Shown: positions 52,531 to 61,565, counted from the stretch's first letter. The stretch is DNA of 64,000 nt from Rathayibacter caricis DSM 15933 (GCF_003044275.1 NZ_PZPL01000001.1:3658001-3722000), one strand, 5' to 3'. Made by a program: numbers and translations. The notes: a model not told the origin generated them from the letters alone.

Positions 52531-53718
52531 TCAGCTCCGGTCCTGCTCCTCCACCTGCGGCGACGGCACGAGCGGCAGCGCCAGCGCGGGCGTCAGCGCC
52601 ACGACCGCGAAGGCGAACGGATAGCCGACCAGGCCGATCAGCGCTCCCACCGCCGGCGCCGCGATCGCCGCCGCGGCGAACTGACCGGTGTTCTGCGCCC
52701 CGAGCGCGCGGCCCGACCAGAACGGCCCGGCGAGCTCGGCGACCGAGGTGAACGCGAGTCCGTTGTCGGCGACCGAGATCGTCGTCGCCGCGACGAACAG
52801 GACCGCGGCGACGGCCACCGCCCCGTCGATCGCGCTCGTGGCGGCGAGGAGGAGCAGCGCGACGACTCCGGCCACCGCGACCCAGCGCAGCGGACGCAGC
52901 CGCGACCCGACGCGGTCGCTCAGCACCCCGACTCCGATGCGCCCGAACGCGCCGGCGAACTGCGCGACGGCGACCAGCACGCCGGCCGCCCACGGCTCCC
53001 AGCCCTGGTCGGCGATCAGCCAGACCAGTCCGAAGGTCGAGAGGGTGAACTGCGGCACGACCAGCAGGGCCGAGACGCCGTGGATGCGCCACAGCGCGGC
53101 CCCGGAGCGGTAGGGGTTCCGCACCGGAGCCGAGGCCTCGGTCCGCGGCGGGCGGGGCGGATCGACGATGCCGATCGCGCACGCGACGGCGAGCACGACG
53201 AGCAGCACGACGGGCAGGGCGAGCGCGGCGGGCACCCCGGCGGCGCTCGCGAGCGGCGGCACCGTGAGCGACGCGACCGCGACTCCGAGCGGCTGGCTCA
53301 TCTGCCGGATGCCCATGGCGAGCCCGCGGCGGTTGCGCGGGAACCACCCGATCACGACGCGGCCGCTCGCGGCGTTGACGCTGCCGGACGCCATGCCGCC
53401 CAGCAGGAGGAAGACGCCGAGGAGCACGAGATCGCCGGTGAGCATCGCAGCGACCCCTGCGAGGGCCGTCGCGGCGACTCCGGTGGCGAGCACGATCCGC
53501 TCGCCGTACCGGTCGGCGAGGGCTCCCCACGCGACGAGGGTGAGCACGAGCCCGACGTTCGGCGCGGCGGCGAGCAGGCCCGCCTCGGCGAGGGAGTAGC
53601 CGTACTGCGTGTGCAGGAGGGGGATCAGGAACGGCGGGACGGACACGAACACGGTCGTCTCGGCCTGCGCGGCCACTCCGATCGCGAGCATCAGCCAGGG
53701 GCGGGGAGTGCGGGGCAC
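52531..53718 (-). CDS. MFS transporter
   Basis: A 395-residue protein with 12 predicted membrane segments. Motif A between segments 2 and 3 reads LADRYGERIVLATGV, and a related loop (GVLSDRVGSRLRPL) occurs in the second half. RNRRGLAMGIRQMSQPLGVA resembles sugar/organic-acid or OFA-type transporters. The start is GTG 53718 (GGAG 4 nt ahead). Substrate unknown. Its C-terminus ends PQVEEQDRS. Confidence 0.87.
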   Translation of the reverse strand: MPRTPRPWLMLAIGVAAQAETTVFVSVPPFLIPLLHTQYGYSLAEAGLLAAAPNVGLVLTLVAWGALADRYGERIVLATGVAATALAGVAAMLTGDLVLLGVFLLLGGMASGSVNAASGRVVIGWFPRNRRGLAMGIRQMSQPLGVAVASLTVPPLASAAGVPAALALPVVLLVVLAVACAIGIVDPPRPPRTEASAPVRNPYRSGAALWRIHGVSALLVVPQFTLSTFGLVWLIADQGWEPWAAGVLVAVAQFAGAFGRIGVGVLSDRVGSRLRPLRWVAVAGVVALLLLAATSAIDGAVAVAAVLFVAATTISVADNGLAFTSVAELAGPFWSGRALGAQNTGQFAAAAIAAPAVGALIGLVGYPFAFAVVALTPALALPLVPSPQVEEQDRS

Positions 53719-53792
53719 GGTGCTCCAGGGTCGCGAGCGGGACGGTGCCCAGGAGGCTACCGGTGCCGGGAGGCGGGACGGGGACGGGCGTC

Positions 53793-53818
53793 GCTCCGTG
53801 TCAGCGCTCCGTGTCAGC
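53793..53818 (+). repeat. 13-bp tandem duplication spanning a stop codon
   Basis: GCTCCGTGTCAGC repeats exactly at 53793 and 53806. On the minus strand each copy contains TGA; the first read is the stop of the small membrane protein gene. Confidence 0.75.
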
Positions 53819-54056
53819 GCTCGAAGAACCAGCCGCTGGGCCGCTGCGGTCCGCTCGGCGAGGCACCGCCTCCGGTCCGTCCGCCCCGGCGGCCGAGCAC
53901 CAGGTACGCGATGCTGCCGAGGAACGGGGCGATCACGATGAACGCGACCCAGCCGACCTTGCCCACCCGGCCCAGGCGCGGATTCGCCAGCACGCCCTGG
54001 ATCGCGAAGAGCAGCAGGACGATGTTCACGACGACGAGCAGGGACTGCGGATTCAC
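53814..54056 (-). CDS. Small membrane protein with PLDc_N domain
   Basis: An 80-residue protein with two membrane segments: LLVVVNIVLLLFAIQGVL and KVGWVAFIVIAPFLGSIAYL. The second carries the W-x-x-x-I-x-x-P-x-x-G-x-x-x-Y pattern of phospholipase D N-terminal (PLDc_N) domains, which occur alone in many actinobacteria. The C-terminus is Gly/Pro/Arg-rich. Start GTG 54056 has GGAG 8 nt ahead. Function unknown. Confidence 0.8.
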   Translation of the reverse strand: MNPQSLLVVVNIVLLLFAIQGVLANPRLGRVGKVGWVAFIVIAPFLGSIAYLVLGRRGGRTGGGASPSGPQRPSGWFFER

Positions 54057-54132
54057 GCCGTGCTCTCCGCTCGAGGGTCTGCAGCCCTCGGCGGATCTCG
54101 CGGAGGGACGTGGGCATTCTGCCACGGCGCCG

Positions 54133-54138
54133 TAGGAT
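54133..54138 (+). promoter_or_regulatory. -10 box for hrpA, near-leaderless
   Basis: TAGGAT, then 9 nt to ATG 54148; the predicted start site leaves at most a 2-3 nt leader. Confidence 0.45.
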
Positions 54139-54147
54139 GGAGGGCTC

Positions 54148-57100
54148 ATGTCAGACGTCCTCAGCATCCGCTATCCGCCCGAGCTCCCCGTCTCGGCGCG
54201 GCGCGACGACATCGCCGCCGCGATCCGCGATCACCAGGTCGTCATCGTCGCCGGAGCGACCGGATCCGGCAAGACGACGCAGCTCCCCAAGATCTGCCTC
54301 GAGCTGGGGCGCGAGAGCATCGCCCACACCCAGCCGCGGCGCATCGCGGCGCGCACGATCGCCGAGCGCATCGCGGAGGAGCTCGACGACGAGGTCGGCG
54401 GCGTCGTCGGCTACCAGGTGCGCTTCACCGACAAGGCGAGCGCGTCGACGCGGATCAAGCTGATGACCGACGGCATCCTGCTGAACGAGATGAACCACGA
54501 CCGGCTGCTCAGCCGCTACGACACGATCATCATCGACGAGGCGCACGAGCGCAGCCTCAACATCGATTTCCTGCTCGGCTACCTGCACCGGCTCCTGCCG
54601 CAGCGGCCGGATCTCAAGCTCATCATCACGTCGGCGACCATCGATCCGCTCAGCTTCGCCGCGCACTTCGCCGACGCCGAGGGCACGCCCGCCCCGATCA
54701 TCGAGGTCTCGGGGCGCACGTTCCCGGTCGAGGTCCGCTACCGCCCGCTCGTCGCCGAGGAGCCCGAGGAGGAGGACGACTCCGACACCCCGGACGCCAC
54801 CGCCGGCAGCCGCGACCTGATGACCGGCATCGCCGACGCGCTCGCCGAGCTCGCGCGCGAGGATCCGGGCGATGTGCTGGTGTTCCTCTCGGGCGAGAAC
54901 GAGATCCGCGACGCCGAGGACGCGATCCGCGGACTCGCCCTGCCGGGTACCGAGGTGCTGCCGCTCTACGGGCGGCTGTCGGCCGCCGACCAGCACCGCG
55001 TCTTCGAGCGCTCGCGCACTCCGGGCGTGCGCCGCCGTGTCGTCCTCGCGACGAACGTCGCCGAGACGAGCCTCACCGTGCCGGGCATCCGCTACGTGAT
55101 CGACGGAGGAACGGCCCGCATCTCGCGCTACAGCGCGCGGTCGAAGGTGCAGCGCCTCCCGATCGAGGCCGTGTCGCAGGCGTCGGCGAACCAGCGCTCC
55201 GGCCGCTCGGGCCGCACCAGCGACGGCATCGCGATCCGCCTCTACTCCGAGGAGGACTACCTCCGCCGCCCGGAGTTCACCGATCCCGAGATCCTGCGCA
55301 CGGGTCTCGCGGCGGTCATCCTGCAGATGATCTCGCTCGGCCTCGGCGACATCGCCGAGTTCCCGTTCCTCACGCCGCCCGACTCGCGCGGCATCAAGGA
55401 CGGCCTCGACCTCCTCACCGAGCTCGGCGCGATCCGCACGCCCGGCGCGTCCTCCTCCGGCTCTCCCTCGCGAGATGCGCCAGTACGCGACACGCCGCAG
55501 AAGGCGAGCCGGAGTGGCATCCCGCGGAAGGAGCAGGGCCCGCAGCTCACCCGTATCGGCCGCGACCTCGCGCGCCTGCCCATCGATCCGCGGTTCGCCC
55601 GCATGGTGATCGAGTCGCGGACGCACCACACCAGCCGCGAGGTCATGGCGATCGTCGCCGGGCTCACGATCCAGGACGTCCGCGAGCGCCCGCTCGAGCG
55701 CCGCGCGCAGGCCGACCAGCAGCACGCCCGCTTCGTCGACCCGACGAGCGACTTCCTCACGCTGCTCAACCTCTGGAACTACGTCGAGGAGAAGCAGCAG
55801 GAGCTCTCCTCCAGCGCCTTCCGCCGGCTCTGCAAGGCCGAGTACCTCAACTACCTGCGGGTGCGGGAGTGGCAGGACGTGTTCCGCCAGCTCCGCCAGC
55901 TCGCGAAGCCGCTGCGCCTCGAGCTCGGCGAGCCGCGCGTGGATCCGGACGGCATCCACCGCTCGGTCCTGGCCGGACTGCTCTCGCACATCGGCGTCAA
56001 GGACACGACCTCGCAGCAGGCTCAGCGAGCGGCCAAGAGCCGCGAGCGCCAGAACGTGCAGTACGTCGGCGCCCGCAACGCCAAGTTCTCGATCTTCCCC
56101 GGCAGCGCGCTGGCCAAGAAGCTGCCGGACGCGGTGATGAGCGCCGAGCTCGTCGAGACGAGCCGCCTGTTCGCCCGCTCGAACGCCGCCATCGACCCGG
56201 CCTGGGCCGAGGCGATCGCCGGCGACCTCGTGAAGCGGCAGTTCAGCGAGCCGCACTGGGAGAAGTCGCAGGGCGCGGCCGTCGCCTACGAGCGCGTCAC
56301 ACTCTACGGAGTGCCGCTCGTCGCGCGCCGCCGCGTGCAGTTCTCGCGGATCGACCCCTCCTACGCCCGCGAGCTGTTCCTCCGCCACGCTCTCGTCGAG
56401 GGCGAGTGGGAGTCGCGGCACGCGTTCGACCGCAAGAACCGCGCCCTGCGCGCCGAGCTCGAGCGCCTCGAGGAGCGCACCCGCCGCCGCGACCTGCTCG
56501 TCGACGACGAGGCCGTCTTCGACTTCTACGACCGCCGGATCCCGCGCGACGTCACCTCCGTCCGCTCCTTCGACTCCTGGTGGAAGACGAAGCAGCACGA
56601 CGAGCCCGACCTGCTGACCATGACGCAGCAGACCCTGCTGCCCGAGGACGCGGAGGAGATCGACGAGACCGCGTTCCCCACCCAGTGGCGTCAGGGCGAC
56701 CAGCGCTTCCGCCTCTCCTACCGGTTCGAGCCGGGCACGGAGGAGGACGGCGTGACCGTGCACGTGCCGCTCGCGCTCCTGCCGCGCGTCACTCCGCTGG
56801 GCTTCGACTGGCTCGTGCCGGGGCTGCGCGCCGAGCTGGTCACCGCGATGATCAAGGCGCTGCCCAAGCACCTGCGCCGGAACGTGGTCCCCGCGAACGA
56901 CTGGGCGAAGCGGCTCACCGCCTCGCTGCCGCAGGACGTGCCGAACCCGCCGACGGAGTCGTTCGCCGCGACGCTCGCCGGAGCGATCCGCCGCGAGGCG
57001 GGCGTGGTGATCGACGCCTCCGACTTCGATCTCGAGCGGATCCCGGCGCACCTCCGGGTCACGTTCGCGATCGCCGACGAGCGCGGCCGGACGATCGCGG

Positions 57101-58059
57101 CGGGCAAGGAGCTGGCCCCGCTGGCCGAGCGCCTGCGCGGACGCGTGCGCGACGAGGTCGCCCGCGTGGTCGAGGCGCGCGTGCCCGATGCGCTCGAGCG
57201 CCGGGGGCTGAAGACCTGGGACATGCCCGAGCTGCCGCGCACCACCGACACCCGTCAGGGCGGCAACACGATCCGCGCGTACCCGGCGCTCATCGACGAC
57301 GGCGACTCCGTCTCGATCCGCCTGATGGCGACGCCCGAGGACCAGGCCCGCGAGCACCCCCGGGGCGTGCGGCGCCTGCTCCTGCTCGCGACGCCGAGCC
57401 CGGTGGCCTACGTGCAGCAGCACCTGAGCTCGAACGAGAAGCTCGTGCTCGCGCAGAGCCCGTACCAGAACACGACGGCCCTCTTCACGGACTGCCTGCT
57501 CGCCTGCGTCGACTCCGTGCTCTGGCGGATGAAGCCCGACGGCATGCTGTTCCTCCGTGCCGAGTTCGACGCGGTGCGCGACCGGGTCTCGGCGAGCGTC
57601 ATGGACTCGATGTTCGAGACCGTGAAGACGGTCACCACGGTGCTCACGACCGCGCGGGCCGCCGAGAAGGCGCTCAAGAACTCGACCAGCATGGCCCTGC
57701 TGCCGGCCCTGACCGACGCGCGCGAGCAGCTGTCGGCCCTCGTGCATCCGGGTTTCGTGTCGGCCACCGGCCTCGAGCGGCTGCGGCACCTGCCGCGCTA
57801 CCTCGCGGCCATCACCGAGCGGTTCGGCAAGATCTCGGAGAACGTCGGCCGCGACCGCGTCTGGCTGAACGAGGTGCAGGCGGCGCTGGAGCTGTACCGC
57901 TCGGCGGGCGGCGTCCTGCCGCTCCCTCCGCACTCCCCCGAGAACCTGCAGCGCGCGCGCTGGATGATCGAGGAGCTGCGCGTGAGCTTCTTCGCGCAGT
58001 CGCTGGGGACCGCCGAGAGCGTGTCGCTGCAGCGGATCCGGAAGGTCCTCGCGGGCTGA
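54148..58059 (+). CDS. hrpA: ATP-dependent RNA helicase HrpA
   Basis: DEAH-box helicase of 1,303 residues. Walker A is GATGSGKTTQLPKI (about residue 35), then TQPRRIAARTIA, DEAH in IIDEAHERSLN, SAT in IITSATID, and ATNVAETSLTVPGIRYVID; motif VI is QRSGRSGRT. The long C-terminal half (SHIGVKDTTSQQ, FSIFPGSALAKK, WMIEELRVSFFAQSLGT) is the full HrpA type. Between LGAI and LTRIGRDLARLP lie 37 residues (about 431-467), where I expect about ten; this stretch coincides with a DNA palindrome. Bacterial HrpA helps rescue collided ribosomes. Confidence 0.96.
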   Translation: MSDVLSIRYPPELPVSARRDDIAAAIRDHQVVIVAGATGSGKTTQLPKICLELGRESIAHTQPRRIAARTIAERIAEELDDEVGGVVGYQVRFTDKASASTRIKLMTDGILLNEMNHDRLLSRYDTIIIDEAHERSLNIDFLLGYLHRLLPQRPDLKLIITSATIDPLSFAAHFADAEGTPAPIIEVSGRTFPVEVRYRPLVAEEPEEEDDSDTPDATAGSRDLMTGIADALAELAREDPGDVLVFLSGENEIRDAEDAIRGLALPGTEVLPLYGRLSAADQHRVFERSRTPGVRRRVVLATNVAETSLTVPGIRYVIDGGTARISRYSARSKVQRLPIEAVSQASANQRSGRSGRTSDGIAIRLYSEEDYLRRPEFTDPEILRTGLAAVILQMISLGLGDIAEFPFLTPPDSRGIKDGLDLLTELGAIRTPGASSSGSPSRDAPVRDTPQKASRSGIPRKEQGPQLTRIGRDLARLPIDPRFARMVIESRTHHTSREVMAIVAGLTIQDVRERPLERRAQADQQHARFVDPTSDFLTLLNLWNYVEEKQQELSSSAFRRLCKAEYLNYLRVREWQDVFRQLRQLAKPLRLELGEPRVDPDGIHRSVLAGLLSHIGVKDTTSQQAQRAAKSRERQNVQYVGARNAKFSIFPGSALAKKLPDAVMSAELVETSRLFARSNAAIDPAWAEAIAGDLVKRQFSEPHWEKSQGAAVAYERVTLYGVPLVARRRVQFSRIDPSYARELFLRHALVEGEWESRHAFDRKNRALRAELERLEERTRRRDLLVDDEAVFDFYDRRIPRDVTSVRSFDSWWKTKQHDEPDLLTMTQQTLLPEDAEEIDETAFPTQWRQGDQRFRLSYRFEPGTEEDGVTVHVPLALLPRVTPLGFDWLVPGLRAELVTAMIKALPKHLRRNVVPANDWAKRLTASLPQDVPNPPTESFAATLAGAIRREAGVVIDASDFDLERIPAHLRVTFAIADERGRTIAAGKELAPLAERLRGRVRDEVARVVEARVPDALERRGLKTWDMPELPRTTDTRQGGNTIRAYPALIDDGDSVSIRLMATPEDQAREHPRGVRRLLLLATPSPVAYVQQHLSSNEKLVLAQSPYQNTTALFTDCLLACVDSVLWRMKPDGMLFLRAEFDAVRDRVSASVMDSMFETVKTVTTVLTTARAAEKALKNSTSMALLPALTDAREQLSALVHPGFVSATGLERLRHLPRYLAAITERFGKISENVGRDRVWLNEVQAALELYRSAGGVLPLPPHSPENLQRARWMIEELRVSFFAQSLGTAESVSLQRIRKVLAG
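55469..55526 (+). repeat. Palindromic element inside the hrpA coding sequence
   Basis: Left arm CGCGAGATGCGCCA, right arm TGGCATCCCGCG; the arms pair with one mismatch and a 2-nt bulge. The centre has GTACGCGACACG. The hairpin at 10455-10497 shares the arm words (GAGAGGCCACT, AGTGGCCTCTC) and the centre GTACGCGTCGCG. It codes for about 20 residues rich in Ser, Arg, Asp and Pro at a point where the protein family has a short loop. Confidence 0.6.
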
Positions 58060-58103
58060 TCGGCAGCCTCGGGGCCGTGTCCCCGATGGCCCCCGTGGGC
58101 GGC

Positions 58104-58109
58104 TAGTGT
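58104..58109 (+). promoter_or_regulatory. -10 box for the MFS gene at 58116
   Basis: TAGTGT, 6 nt, then GTG 58116. Confidence 0.5.
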
Positions 58110-58115
58110 CGTCCG

Positions 58116-59321
58116 GTGGGCAGCTACACCGAACTCCTCAGAACCCCCGGGGTGGGGCGCATCATCGCCGCGCAGCTCACGGCGCGCTTCCCCTTCGGGA
58201 TGCTCTCGCTCGCCTTCCTCCTGCACGTCGAGCACGTGCACGACTCGTACGCGGCGGCGGGCCTCGTGCTCGGCTCGATGTCGATCGGGCAGGCGATCGC
58301 CGGCCCGCTGACCAGCCGTCTGATGGGCCGCCTCGGCATGCGCCGGGTGCTCACGCTGACCCTGATCGTCTGCGCCGCCGCGATCATCGCCATGGCGGTG
58401 CTGCCGCTGGAGGTCTGGCAGTTCGTCGCGATCGGATTCCTCGCGGGGCTCAGCATGCCCCCGGTGCAGCCCGCCGTCCGCACGATCTACCCCAAGATGG
58501 TGCCGAGCTCGATGCTCACGCCTCTCTTCTCGCTGGACGCCTCGGCGCAGGAGATCATCTGGGTGCTCGGGCCGGTGCTGACGACCTTCGTGTCGATCCA
58601 GATCTCGACGGTCGCGGGCATCCTCACCGCGGCGGTGTTCCTGATCGGCGGCGGCATCTGGTTCATCGCGTCGCCCGAGGTCGGGCGGGTGCGCATCCCG
58701 CGCTCCAAGCGCCGGATCGGCGTGGTGCTGACCAAGCCGCCGGTGCTGCTGGCGACCGTGGTCGGGTTCCTCCTGGTCGGCGCGTGCGCGGCGGTCGAGG
58801 CGGGCGTCGTCGCCGTGTTCGGCGAGGGCGGGGTGGAGTCGGGAGTGGTGCTCGCGGTCTTCGCGGCCGGCTCGCTCGTGGGCGGTCTGACGCTGGGGCA
58901 CATCCCGATCAGCCGCTGGGCCACCGCCCGCCGCATGCTGATCGTCACCGTCGGCATGGGGCTCGCCGCCTTCTCGACCGACTTCTGGTGGCTCTCGATC
59001 ACGCTGTTCCTCGCCGGCGTCGGCATCGCTCCGGCCCTCGCCGCCCTCTTCACGATCACCGCCGCGAGCGTGAAGTTCTCGGACACCGCGGAGGCGTACG
59101 GCTGGGTCGGCACCGGTCAGCTGATCGGAGCCGCGCTGGGCTCGGCGATCGCCGGCGTGCAGATCGACGGCAACGGCCCGACCGCGGCGATCGTCGTCGC
59201 CGCCGTCTTCGCGTTCGTCGGGTTCGTGGTGCCGGCGGTCGGCCGCCGCTACCACCCGGATCTGCGCGGCCGCGACTCGAGCCCGCTCCCCGACACGGAG
59301 CCGGTCGAGCTGCCGACCTGA
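58116..59321 (+). CDS. MFS transporter
   Basis: A 401-residue protein with about 12 membrane segments. TSRLMGRLGMRRVLTLTLIV after segment 2 is a motif A variant. AGLSMPPVQPAVRTIYPKMV near segment 5 matches a group of actinobacterial MFS proteins of unknown substrate. The C-terminal tail (RGRDSSPLPDTEPVELPT) is short and acidic. Start is GTG 58116, 6 nt behind a -10 box. Confidence 0.87.
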   Translation: MGSYTELLRTPGVGRIIAAQLTARFPFGMLSLAFLLHVEHVHDSYAAAGLVLGSMSIGQAIAGPLTSRLMGRLGMRRVLTLTLIVCAAAIIAMAVLPLEVWQFVAIGFLAGLSMPPVQPAVRTIYPKMVPSSMLTPLFSLDASAQEIIWVLGPVLTTFVSIQISTVAGILTAAVFLIGGGIWFIASPEVGRVRIPRSKRRIGVVLTKPPVLLATVVGFLLVGACAAVEAGVVAVFGEGGVESGVVLAVFAAGSLVGGLTLGHIPISRWATARRMLIVTVGMGLAAFSTDFWWLSITLFLAGVGIAPALAALFTITAASVKFSDTAEAYGWVGTGQLIGAALGSAIAGVQIDGNGPTAAIVVAAVFAFVGFVVPAVGRRYHPDLRGRDSSPLPDTEPVELPT

Positions 59322-59358
59322 TCGTCGGCCCGCTCGGAGCCTTCCGGAGCCCGCCCCC

Positions 59359-59364
59359 TAAAGT
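59359..59364 (+). promoter_or_regulatory. -10 box for the gene at 59398
   Basis: TAAAGT, about 34 nt before the ATG, leaving a short leader that contains a strong ribosome-binding site GGAGGTGA. This gene therefore uses conventional initiation. Confidence 0.4.
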
Positions 59365-59397
59365 GGTCCCCACGCGGCGGCCGGAGGTGAGGCGACG

Positions 59398-59949
59398 ATG
59401 GGACTGCGGGAGGACGCCGAGGAGCTCGTCCGCGCGCATCGACGTGCGGTGGAGCAGGCGCAGGCGGTCGAGCCCTGGGCCGATCCCGAGGCGCCGGAGT
59501 GGTGCGGCGAGCTGGCCGCGGCGCTCTGGCAGGGCGCGTTCCGCCCCTCCCCCGTCTACTACCGGGCCGAGGACCCGTCGCACGCGTGGCGGGGGCCGCA
59601 CACGGTGCAGCTGCACCACCTCGGCTTCGGCTGGATGATCACGGCGCGGTCGATGCGCGAGGGCGCGCTGGTGCCGAGCACGGCCGTCGTGCTCGAGACG
59701 GGCTCGCTCTGGCTGGGTCTCGGCCCCGGTCGCCGACCGCACCGGGGGCTGCTCGCCCTCGCCGACACCGAGAGCGTCGAGGGGCTGCAGCCCGGGCACG
59801 ACCACTACTTCGCGGTCCGCCGCTTCGGCGCAGGCGACGAGGCCGCAGCGGCCGAGCGACGACTGCTGTTCGGAGTCGCCGGGCTCGCCGCGCTGATCGA
59901 GGACGCGGTGCGGGTCGGGCCGCACGGGGAGCTCGACTGGGAGCTCTGA
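59398..59949 (+). CDS. Hypothetical protein
   Basis: A 183-residue soluble protein that I do not recognise. The N-terminus is an amphipathic helix (REDAEELVRAHRRAVEQAQA); the middle has Trp, His and Tyr-rich strands (PEWCGELAAALWQGAFRPSP, PHTVQLHHLGFGWMITARSM); the end is helical. No signal peptide, membrane segment or known catalytic motif is seen. Start ATG 59398 has an excellent ribosome-binding site (GGAGGTGA, 7 nt away). It lies between two unrelated genes with its own promoter. Confidence 0.78.
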   Translation: MGLREDAEELVRAHRRAVEQAQAVEPWADPEAPEWCGELAAALWQGAFRPSPVYYRAEDPSHAWRGPHTVQLHHLGFGWMITARSMREGALVPSTAVVLETGSLWLGLGPGRRPHRGLLALADTESVEGLQPGHDHYFAVRRFGAGDEAAAAERRLLFGVAGLAALIEDAVRVGPHGELDWEL

Positions 59950-59987
59950 GCTCCTCCCGCGCCCAGGGACGGCGCCGGACCGCGTGC

Positions 59988-59993
59988 CAGCAT
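59988..59993 (+). promoter_or_regulatory. -10-like box for the aldo/keto reductase gene
   Basis: CAGCAT, one base from TAGCAT, then 7 nt to ATG 60001. Confidence 0.35.
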
Positions 59994-60000
59994 GGAGGGC

Positions 60001-60819
60001 ATGAGCGTCCCCCTGATCCCTCTGAACGACGGCCGCGCGATCCCGCAGATCGGACTCGGCGTGTACAAGATCGGCGACGCCGAGGCCGCCCACGCCGTCG
60101 GCACCGCACTCGAGGCGGGCTACCGGCACATCGACACCGCGACCCTCTACGCCAACGAGCGCGGCGTGGGCGAGGGCATCCGCGCGAGCGGGATCCCGCG
60201 CGAGCAGGTCTTCGTGACCACGAAGGTGTGGAACGACGACCACGGCTACGACGAGACCCTCGAAGCGTTCGACCGGAGCCTCGAGCTCCTCGGCACCGAC
60301 TACATCGACCTCTACCTCGTGCACTGGCCGATCCCCTCCCGCGACCGCTACGTCGACACCTACCGCGCCCTCGAGCGGCTGCAGCAGGAGGGCCGGGCGC
60401 GCTCGATCGGTGTGTCGAACTTCGCGATCGAGCACCTCGAGCGCCTGGGCGCCGAGACCGGAGTCGTCCCCGCGGTCAACCAGGTCGAGCTGCACCCGCG
60501 CCTGCCGCAGGAGGAGCTGCGCGCGTTCGACTCCGCCCGCGGCATCGTGACCGAGGCGTGGTCGCCGCTGGCCCGGGGTCGCCTGCTGGAGGAGCCCCTG
60601 CTGGCCCGGCTCGCCGCGCGCCACGGAGTCTCGCCCGCGCAGATCGTGCTGCGCTGGCACGTGCAGAACGGGGTCGTCGTGATCCCCAAGTCCGTCACTC
60701 CCGAGCGCATCCGCGCGAACATCGATGTCTTCGGCTTCGAACTGGACGCCGAGGATCTGGCAGGAATCGCCTCCCTCGCGACCGGCGAGCGCACCGGAAG
60801 GGACCCGCGCTTCGACTGA
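60001..60819 (+). CDS. Aldo/keto reductase
   Basis: NADPH-dependent oxidoreductase of 272 residues, AKR5-like. The TIM-barrel tetrad is visible: Asp in RHIDTATLYANE, Tyr in TLYANE, Lys in VTTKVWNDDHGY, and His in YLVHWPIPS. Cofactor binding: IPKSVTPERIRANIDVF. GVSNFAIEHLERL is the typical signature. Start chosen at ATG 60001 (MSVPL), as an in-frame ATG at 59992 overlaps the -10 box. Substrate unknown; diketogluconate or methylglyoxal reductases are close relatives. Confidence 0.92.
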   Translation: MSVPLIPLNDGRAIPQIGLGVYKIGDAEAAHAVGTALEAGYRHIDTATLYANERGVGEGIRASGIPREQVFVTTKVWNDDHGYDETLEAFDRSLELLGTDYIDLYLVHWPIPSRDRYVDTYRALERLQQEGRARSIGVSNFAIEHLERLGAETGVVPAVNQVELHPRLPQEELRAFDSARGIVTEAWSPLARGRLLEEPLLARLAARHGVSPAQIVLRWHVQNGVVVIPKSVTPERIRANIDVFGFELDAEDLAGIASLATGERTGRDPRFD

Positions 60820-60827
60820 CGTCCCCT

Positions 60828-60833
60828 TAGCCT
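60828..60833 (+). promoter_or_regulatory. -10 box for the hydrolase gene at 60840
   Basis: TAGCCT, 6 nt, then ATG 60840. It lies in the 20-bp gap behind the reductase gene and lacks a ribosome-binding site. Confidence 0.55.
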
Positions 60834-60839
60834 TCCCCC

Positions 60840-61565
60840 ATGACGACACGGACGGCACTCCTCCTGCACGGGCTCGGCGGCGCCGGGGGGACCTGGTGGC
60901 GGGTGGCCGAGGCGCTCCGAGCCGCGGGCTGGACGGTGAGCGCGCCCGACCTGCGCGGCCACGGCGACGGGCCGCGCGGCGGCTCCTCGCGGCACGACGA
61001 CTTCGCCGACGACGTCCTCGCGCTGCGGCCGGACGGCGCGGGACCGTGGGGGCTGGTGGTCGGCCACTCGCTCGGCGGAGCGGTGGCCGTGCGGGCCGCG
61101 GCGCGGGATCCGGAGTGGGCTGCGCGGCTCGCGCTGATCGATCCGGTCCTGCGCCTGCCCGAGGAGATGCGGGCCGAGGTGCGGGCCGACGAGCTCGACG
61201 CCCTCACCGCGACGGAGGAGCAGCTCGCCGAGGCGGTGCCCGGCTGGGACGCGCGCGACCGCGCCGAGAAGCTGCGGGCGGCGCACGAGGCCGACCCCTC
61301 CTCCGTCGCCGCGGTCGTCGACGACAACGACCCGTGCGACCTGCTGGCCGACGTGCCCGCGCTGACGGCGCCGGTGCTGGTGCTCGCGGGCGACCCGCAG
61401 GTGTTCACGTTCTTCGGCCCGCGGCTCGCGGCCGAGGTCCTGCGGGCGAATCCGCGGGTGCGGTACGCGGTCGTGGCGGGAGCGGGGCACAGCCCGCACC
61501 GCGACCGGCCGGCCGAGACCGTCGCGATGCTGAGGGAGTGGGCGGAGAGCCCGGCGACCGTCTGA
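60840..61565 (+). CDS. Alpha/beta hydrolase
   Basis: A 241-residue hydrolase. The oxyanion strand is LLLHGLGGAGGTWWRVAEAL, the nucleophile elbow VVGHSLGGAVAVRAAA, the acid probably Asp in LAGDPQVF, and the His in VAGAGHSPHRDRP. No signal peptide, so it acts in the cytoplasm. The lid region (about 120-175) is rich in Glu and Ala. Substrate unknown. Confidence 0.88.
   Translation: MTTRTALLLHGLGGAGGTWWRVAEALRAAGWTVSAPDLRGHGDGPRGGSSRHDDFADDVLALRPDGAGPWGLVVGHSLGGAVAVRAAARDPEWAARLALIDPVLRLPEEMRAEVRADELDALTATEEQLAEAVPGWDARDRAEKLRAAHEADPSSVAAVVDDNDPCDLLADVPALTAPVLVLAGDPQVFTFFGPRLAAEVLRANPRVRYAVVAGAGHSPHRDRPAETVAMLREWAESPATV

Noticed and set aside
51310..54135. A 941-codon plus-strand frame opposite the DUF255 and MFS genes
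   Set aside because: Antisense shadow: Arg/Gly/Glu-rich, without domain signatures, while the minus strand encodes clear protein families.
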